The notes under the pieces are model-generated. The model was not told where the DNA came from. It did no database searches and saw nothing but the letters and a program-made list of their open reading frames with translations. From contig NZ_FCNX02000007.1 of the NCBI RefSeq assembly GCF_001544835.2, positions 62,001-126,000 on the forward strand: DNA of 64,000 nt, read 5' to 3'. The position numbers and the translations under genes are program-made. Each line of letters opens with the position of its first letter. The first letter of the stretch is position 1. Positions 53,735-63,000 of the stretch are shown one piece after another. Source of the stretch: Caballeronia fortuita (lineage in GTDB: Bacteria > Pseudomonadota > Gammaproteobacteria > Burkholderiales > Burkholderiaceae).

Positions 53735-55132
53735 GTGAACCACACGTTACGATTCGATGCGGCCAGAAAAGCGCTTCTGTATGTGAGCGCCAGCATCTGC
53801 GCGATGATGCTCGCGGCTTATGTCACGATCATCGGCCGGTCGTACTTCTTTCAGGACGATTTCCAGTTCTGGCCCGTCTACGCGACGATCAAGCTCTCCG
53901 CGCTCTTCGATCCCGCGACCAACTTCGGTCGCCCCGTCACGCGCGACCTCTACTTCTATCTGGTCTCCCATCTGCTGGGAATGGACAGCAGCAACTTCTT
54001 CTATTTCAATCTGGCGATTATCGCGGGCGTCTGTGTCTTCATCTATCGGATGCTGCGCGCCTTCGAACTCGATCCGGTCATCGCCGCCGCGGCGGCCGCG
54101 ATCTACTTCTACATGCCGCCGACCATCCCGCACGCGTCATGGATATCGAACTCGCAACACACGATCGCTCATCTGTTCTCGTTCTGGTTCATCGCTGCGG
54201 TCGTGCGCGGCGTGGAATCGGGAAGCGTCCGCATCATCCGCGCGGCGCTCGTCTATCTGCTGGCGATGTTCTCGAACGTCTCGTCGCTCTTCGCGCTGAT
54301 TTTCGTCGGCATCTACCTGCTGTTGCGCCATCGCCGCGCATCCGTTTCGCGATTCATCCCGCTCATGGCGACGCTCGGCGTGCTGGCCGCATGCACGATC
54401 GCGTGGTCGCTTGCGATCTCCCACAGCGCGCCCGTCTACTACAAGCCCGATCTGTCGCTCGCGCATTCGATCGCGCGCGCCCACTATTACGACGATCTGT
54501 TGAGCAAGGGCATGATCGGCGCCTGGTATCGGCTGCTCTTCGCGGCTGTGATCGCGCTCACGGTCGTCAATCTCAGGCGCAATTACCTGCTGACGCTGCC
54601 GCTGGCGGGCGCCTTCGTCACCGCGTTCGCGATGCTCTTTTTTCTGGGCGACCAGCGCACGCTCGGCTACCTCGCGATCCCGTACATCGCGCTGGCTCTC
54701 ATGTTGTTCGGCAACTACGCGGCACCGGTCTGGCGCGCGCATGAATGGCGCTCGCCGATACTGCTGTCGCTGAGCTTTCTCTTCATCTTCTATTCGACCG
54801 AAAACGGCACGCCGTATCGCAACGACTTCATGTCGTCGCCATACGGAGCCGGAATCAGGGACGTTCAGAATGCCGTCCGAAACGTGCGGATTGCGCACGA
54901 CACGACGTTCTGCTTCGCGCCGGACCGGCCGCCGCGCGATCCAGGCGTAGCTCCGTTCTGGCTTTTTCTCGGCAGCGGCAGTGCGTTCTCGCTCGTCGAT
55001 TACGGCGACACGCTCACGCGACAGTTCCTTTACTACACGGACCCGCGTTGCGTCGCGCCGGACGTCGTGCGCGTGGCCGTCAGCCAGTCGGGCTCGATCG
55101 TCGCCGTCACGGGCATCGCCATGCCGAAGTAA
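53735..55132 (+). CDS. Polytopic GT-C-like membrane glycosyltransferase candidate
   Basis: 465 residues, about 11 predicted helices. The first extracytoplasmic loop has the acidic pair in FQDDFQFWPVYATIK, the kind of site GT-C enzymes use with polyprenyl-phosphate sugars. The C-terminal ~120 residues form a soluble periplasmic domain with two Cys (TFCFAP, DPRCVAP). The GTG at 53735 has AAAGGAG nine bases upstream and is preferred to an ATG at 53681. It could be an acceptor-specific transferase for the lipid-linked arabinose made nearby. The family was not identified with certainty. Confidence 0.6.
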   Translation: MNHTLRFDAARKALLYVSASICAMMLAAYVTIIGRSYFFQDDFQFWPVYATIKLSALFDPATNFGRPVTRDLYFYLVSHLLGMDSSNFFYFNLAIIAGVCVFIYRMLRAFELDPVIAAAAAAIYFYMPPTIPHASWISNSQHTIAHLFSFWFIAAVVRGVESGSVRIIRAALVYLLAMFSNVSSLFALIFVGIYLLLRHRRASVSRFIPLMATLGVLAACTIAWSLAISHSAPVYYKPDLSLAHSIARAHYYDDLLSKGMIGAWYRLLFAAVIALTVVNLRRNYLLTLPLAGAFVTAFAMLFFLGDQRTLGYLAIPYIALALMLFGNYAAPVWRAHEWRSPILLSLSFLFIFYSTENGTPYRNDFMSSPYGAGIRDVQNAVRNVRIAHDTTFCFAPDRPPRDPGVAPFWLFLGSGSAFSLVDYGDTLTRQFLYYTDPRCVAPDVVRVAVSQSGSIVAVTGIAMPK

Positions 55133-55195
55133 ACCCGTGCGCGCGGGCCGGGATGATAGGATCGCCTGCCGAAGCACATTCCGACCGCGCCGACC

Positions 55196-57496
55196 ATGCC
55201 CCGCACGACCATCGACGGATCCGACGACCGCCTGAAGTCCATGCTGCTGTGCGTCGGCATCCTGGTATTCGCGCCGATTCTCGCGCGCGCGCCGCTCCTT
55301 CTCGGTCTGCTTATCGCCGACCCGGCGCTGCTCTACGGCGGACTCGCCGACGGTCTGCGCGCCGGTCCGCTCGGCGGCTTCCCGCCCTTTCCGACCATCG
55401 ATCCGAACATCGCGTTCACGAGCCACGCGCTCGGTCACCGCGCCGCGCTCGATGTCCTCGGCCGTCACATCCCCTGGTGGAATCACTTCGAGGGTGTGGG
55501 CACGCCGCTCGTCGGCGAGATGCAGGCCGCGGCGCTCTTTCCGCTGACCTGGCTGCTCGTGTTCGACAACGGCCAGTTGTACATGCACATCACGCTGCAG
55601 ATCATCTCCGGTCTTGCGACCTGGGCGCTGCTGCGCAGGATCGGCTGTTCGAAGCTCGCGGCCGTCGCCGCGGCGCTGGCGTTCGAATTCAACGGCACGT
55701 ACGCGTGGCTCGCGAACGCCGTCATCAATCCGATTCCCTTCCTTCCGCTCACGTTGCTCGGCATCGAGTTGCTGCATGAGCGCGTCGCGCGAGCGAAGGC
55801 CGGCGGCTATGCGTTGCTGTCGACCGGTCTCGCGGCATCGCTCTATGCGGGCTTTCCGGAAGTCGCCTATCTCAACGGTCTTCTGATCCTCGTCTGGACG
55901 CTCGTGCGAAGCGCCGCCCTGCCGTCCGCCGATCGATGGATCTTCCTGCGGCGCGTGGTCATCGGCGGCATTGCGGCGCTCGCGATCAGCGCGCCCGTCC
56001 TCGTTCCGTTCTTCGATTTCCTGCCGCTCGCCAACACCGGCGGACATGAAGGCAGCGGCTTCGAGTCGATTCACCTGAGTCCCGGCTTGCTCGTCGGCAC
56101 GCTGGCGCCGTATGCGTTCGGCGCGATCTTCCAGCTTCCCGAACACGCGGGCTACTGGGGCGCCGTCGGCGGCTATGCGGGCTGCGTGCTGGTCGCGCTC
56201 GCCTTCGCCGGCGCGGCGGGGCACGCGCATCGCGGGCTGCGCATCGCGCTCGTCTTGTGGGTTGTAGTGACCGTCGGCATCTCATACGGATTTCCCGGCT
56301 CCAGCGTGATCGTGAAAATCGTGCCGGGGCTGAAGGTCGCTGCTTATTTCCGCTATCTGCCGCCGTCGTGGGAGTTCGCGCTATGCGTGCTCGCCGGTTT
56401 CGCGCTCACCGACGTCGCCCGCGAAGGCGGATCGCGCGCGCTCAGGATCGCCGTCGCGTTCGTCGCGCTCGCAGTGGTCGCCGCCATCTGGACGACGTAT
56501 CGGCACGGCATGAGTCTTCACGGACGGCTCGCGCTCGGCAGTGCGATTTTCGTCGCCGTCATCGTGCTGGCGATGGCCGCGCTCGCATGGCGCGCGCGCA
56601 CCGGTGAAACGCGACGGCGTGCGCTGGCCGTGCTTCTCGCGCTGGAGGCCGTGGTCTACTTCGTGATCCCGACGCTCAGCGCGCCGTCTCGCGGAACCGT
56701 CGTGCTCGACGGCGTGCGCTACCTGCAAAAGAATCTCGGAATGCAGCGCTTCGTGACGCTCGGCCCCGTGCAGCCGAACTACGGCGCGTATTACGGCATC
56801 GCATCGATCAACCACAACGATCTGCCGATACCGCGAGCCTGGACCGACTACGTCGAACGCCATCTCGACAGCAACGCGCCGCCGATTCTCTTCACCGGCA
56901 GCAGCCGCCAGGATCCGGCCGGGCCATCGGCGGCCGATCAACTGATCGCCAATCTCGATGCGTACCGGCGCGTCGGCGTCCGTTACGTGCTCGCGCCGAA
57001 GGAGGCGCTCGGGCTGCCCGCGTTCGCATCGCTCGCCCGCCACGCCGGCGCGCCGGATGCATCGCTCGAGCCGGTCTTCGACGACAAGGTCATGCGTGTG
57101 TTCGAGCTTTCGAATCCCGCGCCCTACTTCAGCGCGCCGGGCTGCACGCTGATCGCGAATGCGCGCAATAGCGTCGATGCCGACTGCGAGAACGCGTCGA
57201 CGCTCACGCGCCTCGAACTCTTCATGCGCGGCTGGCACGCGAGCGTGAACGGCGAGGCCGCGCGCATCGGACAAACCGGCGAGATCTTTCAGCGCGTCGC
57301 GCTGCCGCCCGGACGGTCGGCAGTCCGTTTCGAATTCGTTCCGCCGTTCATGAACTGGGCGTGGACCGCATTCGTGATCGGCTGGGTGCTCGTGGCGATC
57401 GGCTTTGTTGCGCCCTTCGGCACGCCGCGCGGCGCTCGGCCGGACCAGCCGGACCCGCCGCCGGGCGGGCCGTCCCCGCGTGCAGGTGTGCAATAA
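55196..57496 (+). CDS. YfhO-like large membrane protein, GtrC-type glycosyltransferase candidate
   Basis: 766 residues: about 12 helices over the first 500 and last 40 residues, with a periplasmic domain of about 230 residues between (roughly 490-725). The opening LADPALLYGGLADG, then WNHFEGVGTPLVGEMQAA and FPLTWLLVFDNGQLYMHI, matches the YfhO family, whose members glycosylate surface polymers from polyprenyl-phosphate donors. It is the first gene of a YfhO-GtrB-GtrA trio. The GtrB gene starts 8 bp after its stop. Which sugar is moved is unknown. Confidence 0.75.
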   Translation: MPRTTIDGSDDRLKSMLLCVGILVFAPILARAPLLLGLLIADPALLYGGLADGLRAGPLGGFPPFPTIDPNIAFTSHALGHRAALDVLGRHIPWWNHFEGVGTPLVGEMQAAALFPLTWLLVFDNGQLYMHITLQIISGLATWALLRRIGCSKLAAVAAALAFEFNGTYAWLANAVINPIPFLPLTLLGIELLHERVARAKAGGYALLSTGLAASLYAGFPEVAYLNGLLILVWTLVRSAALPSADRWIFLRRVVIGGIAALAISAPVLVPFFDFLPLANTGGHEGSGFESIHLSPGLLVGTLAPYAFGAIFQLPEHAGYWGAVGGYAGCVLVALAFAGAAGHAHRGLRIALVLWVVVTVGISYGFPGSSVIVKIVPGLKVAAYFRYLPPSWEFALCVLAGFALTDVAREGGSRALRIAVAFVALAVVAAIWTTYRHGMSLHGRLALGSAIFVAVIVLAMAALAWRARTGETRRRALAVLLALEAVVYFVIPTLSAPSRGTVVLDGVRYLQKNLGMQRFVTLGPVQPNYGAYYGIASINHNDLPIPRAWTDYVERHLDSNAPPILFTGSSRQDPAGPSAADQLIANLDAYRRVGVRYVLAPKEALGLPAFASLARHAGAPDASLEPVFDDKVMRVFELSNPAPYFSAPGCTLIANARNSVDADCENASTLTRLELFMRGWHASVNGEAARIGQTGEIFQRVALPPGRSAVRFEFVPPFMNWAWTAFVIGWVLVAIGFVAPFGTPRGARPDQPDPPPGGPSPRAGVQ

Positions 57497-57504
57497 TTCT
57501 GCGC

Positions 57505-58455
57505 ATGAATACGGGCGAAAAACCTTATCCGCGCATCGCGGTCGTCATTCCTTGCTACAACGAGGAAGCCGCCATCGCGAGCGTCGTGCGCGACTTCAGG
57601 CAGAGCCTGCCCACGGCCGAAATCTACGCGTTCGACAACAACTCTTCCGACGACACCGCCCGCGTGGCGCGCGAAGCAGGCGCGCAAGTCATCGCGGTGC
57701 CGCTTCAGGGCAAGGGCAATGTCGTGCGCAGAATGTTCGCCGATGTCGAGGCCGACGTGTATGTCATGGTCGACGGCGACGCGACCTACGATGCATTCGC
57801 CGCGCCCGCGCTCGTCGATCTCCTGATCGACAAGCATCTGGACATGGTCGTAGGCTCGCGTCTGAGCGACGAGGAAACCGCCTACCGGCTCGGGCATCGC
57901 TTCGGCAATGTACTGCTCACGCGCTGCGCCGCCACGATCTTCGGCAAGACCTTTCGCGACATGCTCTCCGGTTATCGCGTGTTCTCGCGCCGCTATGCGA
58001 AGAGCTTTCCGGCGCACTCCGCGGGTTTCGAGATCGAAACCGAGCTGGCCGTTCACGCGCTGAGCCTGAGAATGCCCGTCGCCGAACTGGAGACGAGCTA
58101 CAAGTCGCGTCCTGAAGGCTCCGAAAGCAAGCTGAACACGTATCGCGACGGCTTTCGCATCCTGATGACCATTCTGAAGCTTTTCAAGACGGAGAAGCCG
58201 CTCGCGTTCTTTTCGTCCGGCTTCTTCGTGTGCGCGGTGCTGTCGGTGGCGCTCGCCATCCCGGTGTTCGAAACGTTCTTCGAAACCGGGCTCGTGCCGC
58301 GCGTGCCCACGGTGATTCTCAGCAGCGGCCTGATGCTTTTCGGCGCAATCCTGCTGATCTGCGGCATCGTCCTCGATACCGTCACGCGCGGCCGCAACGA
58401 GGCCAAGCATTTCGCCTATCTGTCGGTGCCCGTCGTGCGCCGGCAGCCGCGCTGA
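57505..58455 (+). CDS. Polyprenyl-phosphate glycosyltransferase, GtrB/DPM1-like (GT2)
   Basis: 316 residues. Cytoplasmic GT2 domain: VVIPCYNEEAAIASVV, AFDNNSSDDTA and VMVDGDATYD (DxD), then SGYRVFSRRYAKSFP and AGFEIETELAVHA. Two C-terminal helices (about 235-258 and 267-291) anchor it. Such enzymes make undecaprenyl-phosphate-hexose on the inner leaflet for use by a GT-C partner. It is flanked by YfhO-like and GtrA genes with 2-8 bp spacing, so one operon. ATG 57505 gives the typical start. Confidence 0.9.
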   Translation: MNTGEKPYPRIAVVIPCYNEEAAIASVVRDFRQSLPTAEIYAFDNNSSDDTARVAREAGAQVIAVPLQGKGNVVRRMFADVEADVYVMVDGDATYDAFAAPALVDLLIDKHLDMVVGSRLSDEETAYRLGHRFGNVLLTRCAATIFGKTFRDMLSGYRVFSRRYAKSFPAHSAGFEIETELAVHALSLRMPVAELETSYKSRPEGSESKLNTYRDGFRILMTILKLFKTEKPLAFFSSGFFVCAVLSVALAIPVFETFFETGLVPRVPTVILSSGLMLFGAILLICGIVLDTVTRGRNEAKHFAYLSVPVVRRQPR

Positions 58456-58457
58456 CC

Positions 58458-58853
58458 ATGCGCCAGTTCATCCGCTTCGCGATCGCCGGCGCGATCGGCT
58501 TTCTCGTCGATTCCGGCGTGCTCTATGCGATGCTCGCGCTCGGCACGGGCCTCTATGCCGGACGGCTGATCTCGTTCCTGTGCGCGGCCTTCGTGACGTG
58601 GCGCATCAACCGCCGCTTCACGTTCACGAAGGGGCACCGGCATTCCGCGTGGCGCGAATGGTACGAGTATCTCGCCGCGATGATGTTCGGCGGCCTGTGC
58701 AACTACGGCGCCTATGTGCTCGCGATGAGAGCGCTGCCGCACTCGGGGACGGGGCCGCTCATCGCGGTCGCGATCGGTTCGGTCGCCGGCATGTTCGTCA
58801 ACTTCGCGACGGCGCGGCTGTGGGTGTATCGACCGGGCAAGAGCCGCTCGTAA
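58458..58853 (+). CDS. GtrA-family membrane protein (second)
   Basis: 131 residues with four helices and the marks FAIAGAIGFLVDSGVLYAML and FVTWRINRRFTF; it ends FATARLWVYR. It follows the GtrB-like gene by 2 bp and completes a GtrA-GtrB-GtrC-type module. GtrA proteins are believed to move the polyprenyl-phosphate sugar to the periplasmic side. ATG 58458 is the only sensible start. It converges with wecB, 22 bp away. Confidence 0.9.
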   Translation: MRQFIRFAIAGAIGFLVDSGVLYAMLALGTGLYAGRLISFLCAAFVTWRINRRFTFTKGHRHSAWREWYEYLAAMMFGGLCNYGAYVLAMRALPHSGTGPLIAVAIGSVAGMFVNFATARLWVYRPGKSRS

Positions 58854-58875
58854 ACGGGCAGTGCCCGGCCGATCT

Positions 58876-60003
58876 TCACGCGAGCGTGCGCAGCACGGAG
58901 ACGATCTGCTGCCCCGCCGTTCCGTCGCCGAACGGATTCTTTCCCGCCGACATCGCCTGGTAGGCGCTCTCGTCGTCGAGCAGACGCGAGACTTCGGACA
59001 CGATGCGCTCCACGCGCGTACCGACCAGCTTGTTCACGCCCGCATCGACGCCTTCGGGTCGCTCGGTGACATCGCGCATGACGAGCACCGGCTTGCCGAG
59101 CGCCGGGCCTTCCTCCTGAATGCCGCCGGAGTCCGTGAGAATCACGTGGCTCGCGTTCATCAGCTTCAGGAACGGCTTGTACGTGAGCGGCTCTTCCAGA
59201 TAGATGCCGGGCTGCCCGCTCAGCACGCGATTGACCGTCTCGCGCACCTTCGGATTCAAATGCACCGGATAGATGATCCGGTCTTCCGGATAGCGCAGCG
59301 ACAGCTCGCTCAACGCCTTGCAGATATTCTCGAAGCCTTCGCCGAAGCTCTCGCGCCGATGCCCCGTGACGAGCACGATGCGCCGCTTCTCCGCAATCGC
59401 CGCCTCCACGCGCGGCGGCAGCGCGACCTGTTCGTTCTTCAGACGCTCGAGCATCAGATACAGCGCATCGACGACGGTATTGCCGGTCACGTGAATCTGA
59501 TGCGCAGGCACGTGCTCGGCGAGCAGGTTATCGCGCGATAGCGTCGTCGGCGCGAAGTGCACGTCGGTCACGAGCGACGTGACGCGGCGATTCAGCTCTT
59601 CGGGGAACGGCGCGCGCATGTCGCGGCTGCGCAGCCCCGCCTCGATATGCGCGACCTTGATCTTGCGATAGAACGCCGTCAGCGCCGCGACCTGCACGGT
59701 CATCGTATCGCCCTGCACGACGACGACATCGGGATGCTCGGCTTCGAGAAACGCGTCGATGGCGGTGAAGAGCCGCGAGCTGAGGCCGGCGAGCGTCTGG
59801 TTCTGCGCCATGACATCGAGGCTCGCATCGGGCGCGACGCCGAAATCGGCGAATGCCTGCATCAGCATTTCGCGATGCTGACCGACCGAGCACAGGCACG
59901 ATTCGAATTCGTCCGATGCATCGCGCAGCGCGCGCACTGTGGAGATGACCTTGATCGCTTCGGGCCTCGTGCCCGCGAATACGACGACTTTTTTCTTACG
60001 CAT
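58876..60003 (-). CDS. wecB: UDP-N-acetylglucosamine 2-epimerase (non-hydrolysing)
   Basis: 375-residue enzyme that makes UDP-ManNAc from UDP-GlcNAc. Start KKKVVVFAGTRPEAIKV, then VVVQGDTMTVQVAALTAFY, AHIEAGLRSRD, VTGHRRESFGEG and LTDSGGIQEEGPALGKPVLVMR are all diagnostic of WecB. AGAGGG precedes the ATG at 60003. No UDP-ManNAc dehydrogenase (wecC) is visible, so the product may be used directly or be oxidised by a gene elsewhere. It lies downstream of the large glycosyltransferase on the same strand. Confidence 0.95.
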   Translation of the reverse strand: MRKKKVVVFAGTRPEAIKVISTVRALRDASDEFESCLCSVGQHREMLMQAFADFGVAPDASLDVMAQNQTLAGLSSRLFTAIDAFLEAEHPDVVVVQGDTMTVQVAALTAFYRKIKVAHIEAGLRSRDMRAPFPEELNRRVTSLVTDVHFAPTTLSRDNLLAEHVPAHQIHVTGNTVVDALYLMLERLKNEQVALPPRVEAAIAEKRRIVLVTGHRRESFGEGFENICKALSELSLRYPEDRIIYPVHLNPKVRETVNRVLSGQPGIYLEEPLTYKPFLKLMNASHVILTDSGGIQEEGPALGKPVLVMRDVTERPEGVDAGVNKLVGTRVERIVSEVSRLLDDESAYQAMSAGKNPFGDGTAGQQIVSVLRTLA

Positions 60004-60049
60004 GATCGTTCAACCCTCTGTGAATGGAGATCCGGCGGCACGCAGCGCG

Positions 60050-63000
60050 CTAGTCGGTCGAAACATGGCGGCTCTGTCGCTGCGGCCGGTACGACGCGTA
60101 ACGTATCGGGGTAGCGGACTTGCGGTACAGCAAAGCCTTGAAAACCTCCACGTGCCTTTCGTAGGCCTGCGCGGGCGTCATCGACGTGAACGAGCGTTGC
60201 AGCGCATCGCGCGCCGTACGCAACGGCCGGTCCGCGTGCGCGACGAGCGCCGCCGCCAGTTGATCGCGCACGGCGTGCAGCGTGTCTTCACGGGCGATCG
60301 CTTCGTAGAACTGCGGGCCGTCGAGGCTCGCCCAATCCGTGCGATAGGCGTCGATCACCGTGCTCGCTTCGTCGATGAGCTGCTCGCGCGCCCCGCCGAC
60401 ATCCGTCGCGATGACCGGCGCATGACGCTGCACCGCTTCCGATATCGCGAGGCTCCAGCCCTCGGTGAACGACGGCATGACGACGGCGCGCGCCAGATCG
60501 ACGAAACGATGCACGTCCGGGCGATAGCCGGGCATCAGCACGGCATCGCGCAAACCATGCTGCGCGATCTTCTCGCGCAGGCGCTCGGCATAGCCCGCGT
60601 CCGCGTGCTTGCCGAGTATGACGAGGCGGATGTCGGGACGCGCCGCGTGCGCGATGGCGAACGCCTCGATCAGCAAGCCCTGTCCCTTGACCGGATTGAT
60701 CGACGCGACATTGACGAACACCGGACTGTCCTGCGGCAGGCCGAGTTCGGCGCGCAGGCCGGCATCGCGCTCGGGCGCGGCGAGCGGCACCATGCCCGCG
60801 GCGTCGCAGCCGTTCGGAATCACGAGCATGCGCGCGGTCGCGAGGCGCAGGTTCGTATCAGCGAACATGGCGACGTTGGCCGACACGCAGATGTAGCAAT
60901 CCGTGATCTCGTCGGCGTGGCGCCACTTCCGCTTGTTCGGCTCGTCGAGCCATTGGTACATGTTGTGGACCGTCTGCACGAACGGAATGCCGAGCGACGC
61001 GCAGACGTCCGCGAGCGTCAGCGAATAGTGCGCATTGACGAGCGCAACCTCGCGCTCTTTCAGGAGCCGGCGCAGCGCGTCGGGCTCGGACGGCAGGCGC
61101 ACGTACGCGAAGCGGCGCTCCTTGAGTTCTGCTTCGGCTTCCGGCGCGATGTCGCCGGTCACGCCGAGCATCGGCTGGAATCCTGCGGCGGCGAGCGTGT
61201 CGATCAAATCGAACACGACGCGCTCCAGGCCGCCGACCATGAAGCTGTCCACCTGCAGCAGCACGACGGGCGCGCCCTGCAGATCGGCTGCGAACGGCGG
61301 CACGGCAAGCGTCGCCCCGTCGCTGCCCGCGCGGGCGAAGCGGCGCGCGGCATCGAGGGCGGCGCCATCGGCGCGGGCGACCATCGGATGCAGCAACGCG
61401 AGCCGCTCGTAGACGCGCGGACCGAGCGCGATGCACAGGTCGACCTTGTCGTAGACCTCGTTGCGCAGCGCGTAGGCGTCGTCGGTGTCGTCGAAAAGCG
61501 CGACGATCCGGCGAGTTTCATCGCGCGGCAACGCCTTCAGTTCCGACGCGGCCACGATCACGAGACGGGCATCGGCCTCGCTCGACGCGTGCGCGCCGGC
61601 TGCTTGTGCGCCCAGTTGCGCCGCCGCGCGCTCCGTGCAGCGCCAGGGCTGCGCGTCGAGATCGAAGCGGGCGAGCCACGGCGCGACGATGTCGTCGATC
61701 GAAAGCGGCGCGCCGGGCGTGCGCGGGATCGCGGGGGCGTCGACGTTCGAAGCGGACGGCGCGGACGGCGCGGCGGGCGTCCCCGCGCCGCCGTTCAACA
61801 CACGCCGGATTGCATTCCAGATGTTCAAGGTAATTCCCAATTGGTGTCGATTGCGCGTGCCGCTGGCGACGATATTAGCGCCAGCCGATCCCGGCGCGGG
61901 CGCGGCCGGATTGCCGCCCAGCGTTCGGACGAGTTCCACGAGCCTCGCCCGCTCCCGTTCGTGTTCGGCGACCGCATGGCCGAGCTGGTCGCGGTCGCGG
62001 CCGATCTCGCCGACCATCGACGTGAGCCGCTGCCTGTCCGCGTTGAGTTCGCCGATGACGCCTTCGAGGCGCTGACGTTCGGCGATACTCTCCGCAATGA
62101 TCGATTCGAGGCGCAGGCGCTCGGCTTCGCGCTCGTCCGCGACCGCTTCGAGGCGTGCCTCGTTGTCGGCGAGCACGGCGTAACCCGCCGTCAACGCGTT
62201 CAGCCGCGTGTTCTTCTCGTCGATGATGCGTTCGAAGAAACCGCGATGCTCCTGCCAGACGAAGCCGGGCCGCGCGTCGGCATCGTCGAGGAAATTCAGC
62301 AGATAAGCGCAGCGCGCGCCGCCTTCCGCGAGTTGCGAGACTTCCGGCAGACCGAAACTGAGCGGCTTCTCGATGTTGCCGATGACATTGAGCCAGTCGC
62401 CCGACAACAGGCGGCGCACCGTGCCGACACCCTGCTTCAGCCGTTCGCGGGCCGCTTGCCGGTCGCCGCGCAAGAGCGCGAACGTTGCGGCGAGATCGAG
62501 CGCGGCCACGACCTTGGTGCCGAGCAGCGGACTGAACGGCATCGGGTCCATCGCCGCGCAGCGCAGCGCCCAGTCTTCCGCGGCCGCAAAATCGCCGAGC
62601 CGTTGCGCGAGCCGCGCGGCGACGAAGGCGAGCGACACTTTCCATCGCAATTGATGCGCCGAGTCGCCGGCCATGTCGACATACTCGCGGATCTCGCCGA
62701 GACACGCGCGGACCTCCCGCTCCGGCCTCGCGCCGCCGAGCACGCGATAGGCGTGCCCGCACAGCGCCGCGCCGAAATCCGCGCTGCCGCGCGGCGCGCT
62801 CGCCATTACCTGCGCGTTGAGCGCGTCGAGCGCATCGTCGTTCGTGAGACGCATGCCGATCGCGATCATGCTCTTGAAGAGCCACGGATTGTTCATCGCG
62901 CGGTGGTCGGCAAGCACGTTGAAAGCGGGTGTGTCGACGGTTTCGAACGTCGTCTCGACGTACTGCGCCGCCTCGCCCGCGAGCGGATCGCGCATCGCGA

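Noticed and set aside
54137..56230. Minus-strand open frame of about 700 codons
   Set aside because: It lies opposite two plausible membrane-protein genes and translates to repetitive Arg/Glu/Asp-rich sequence typical of antisense shadows in high-GC DNA.
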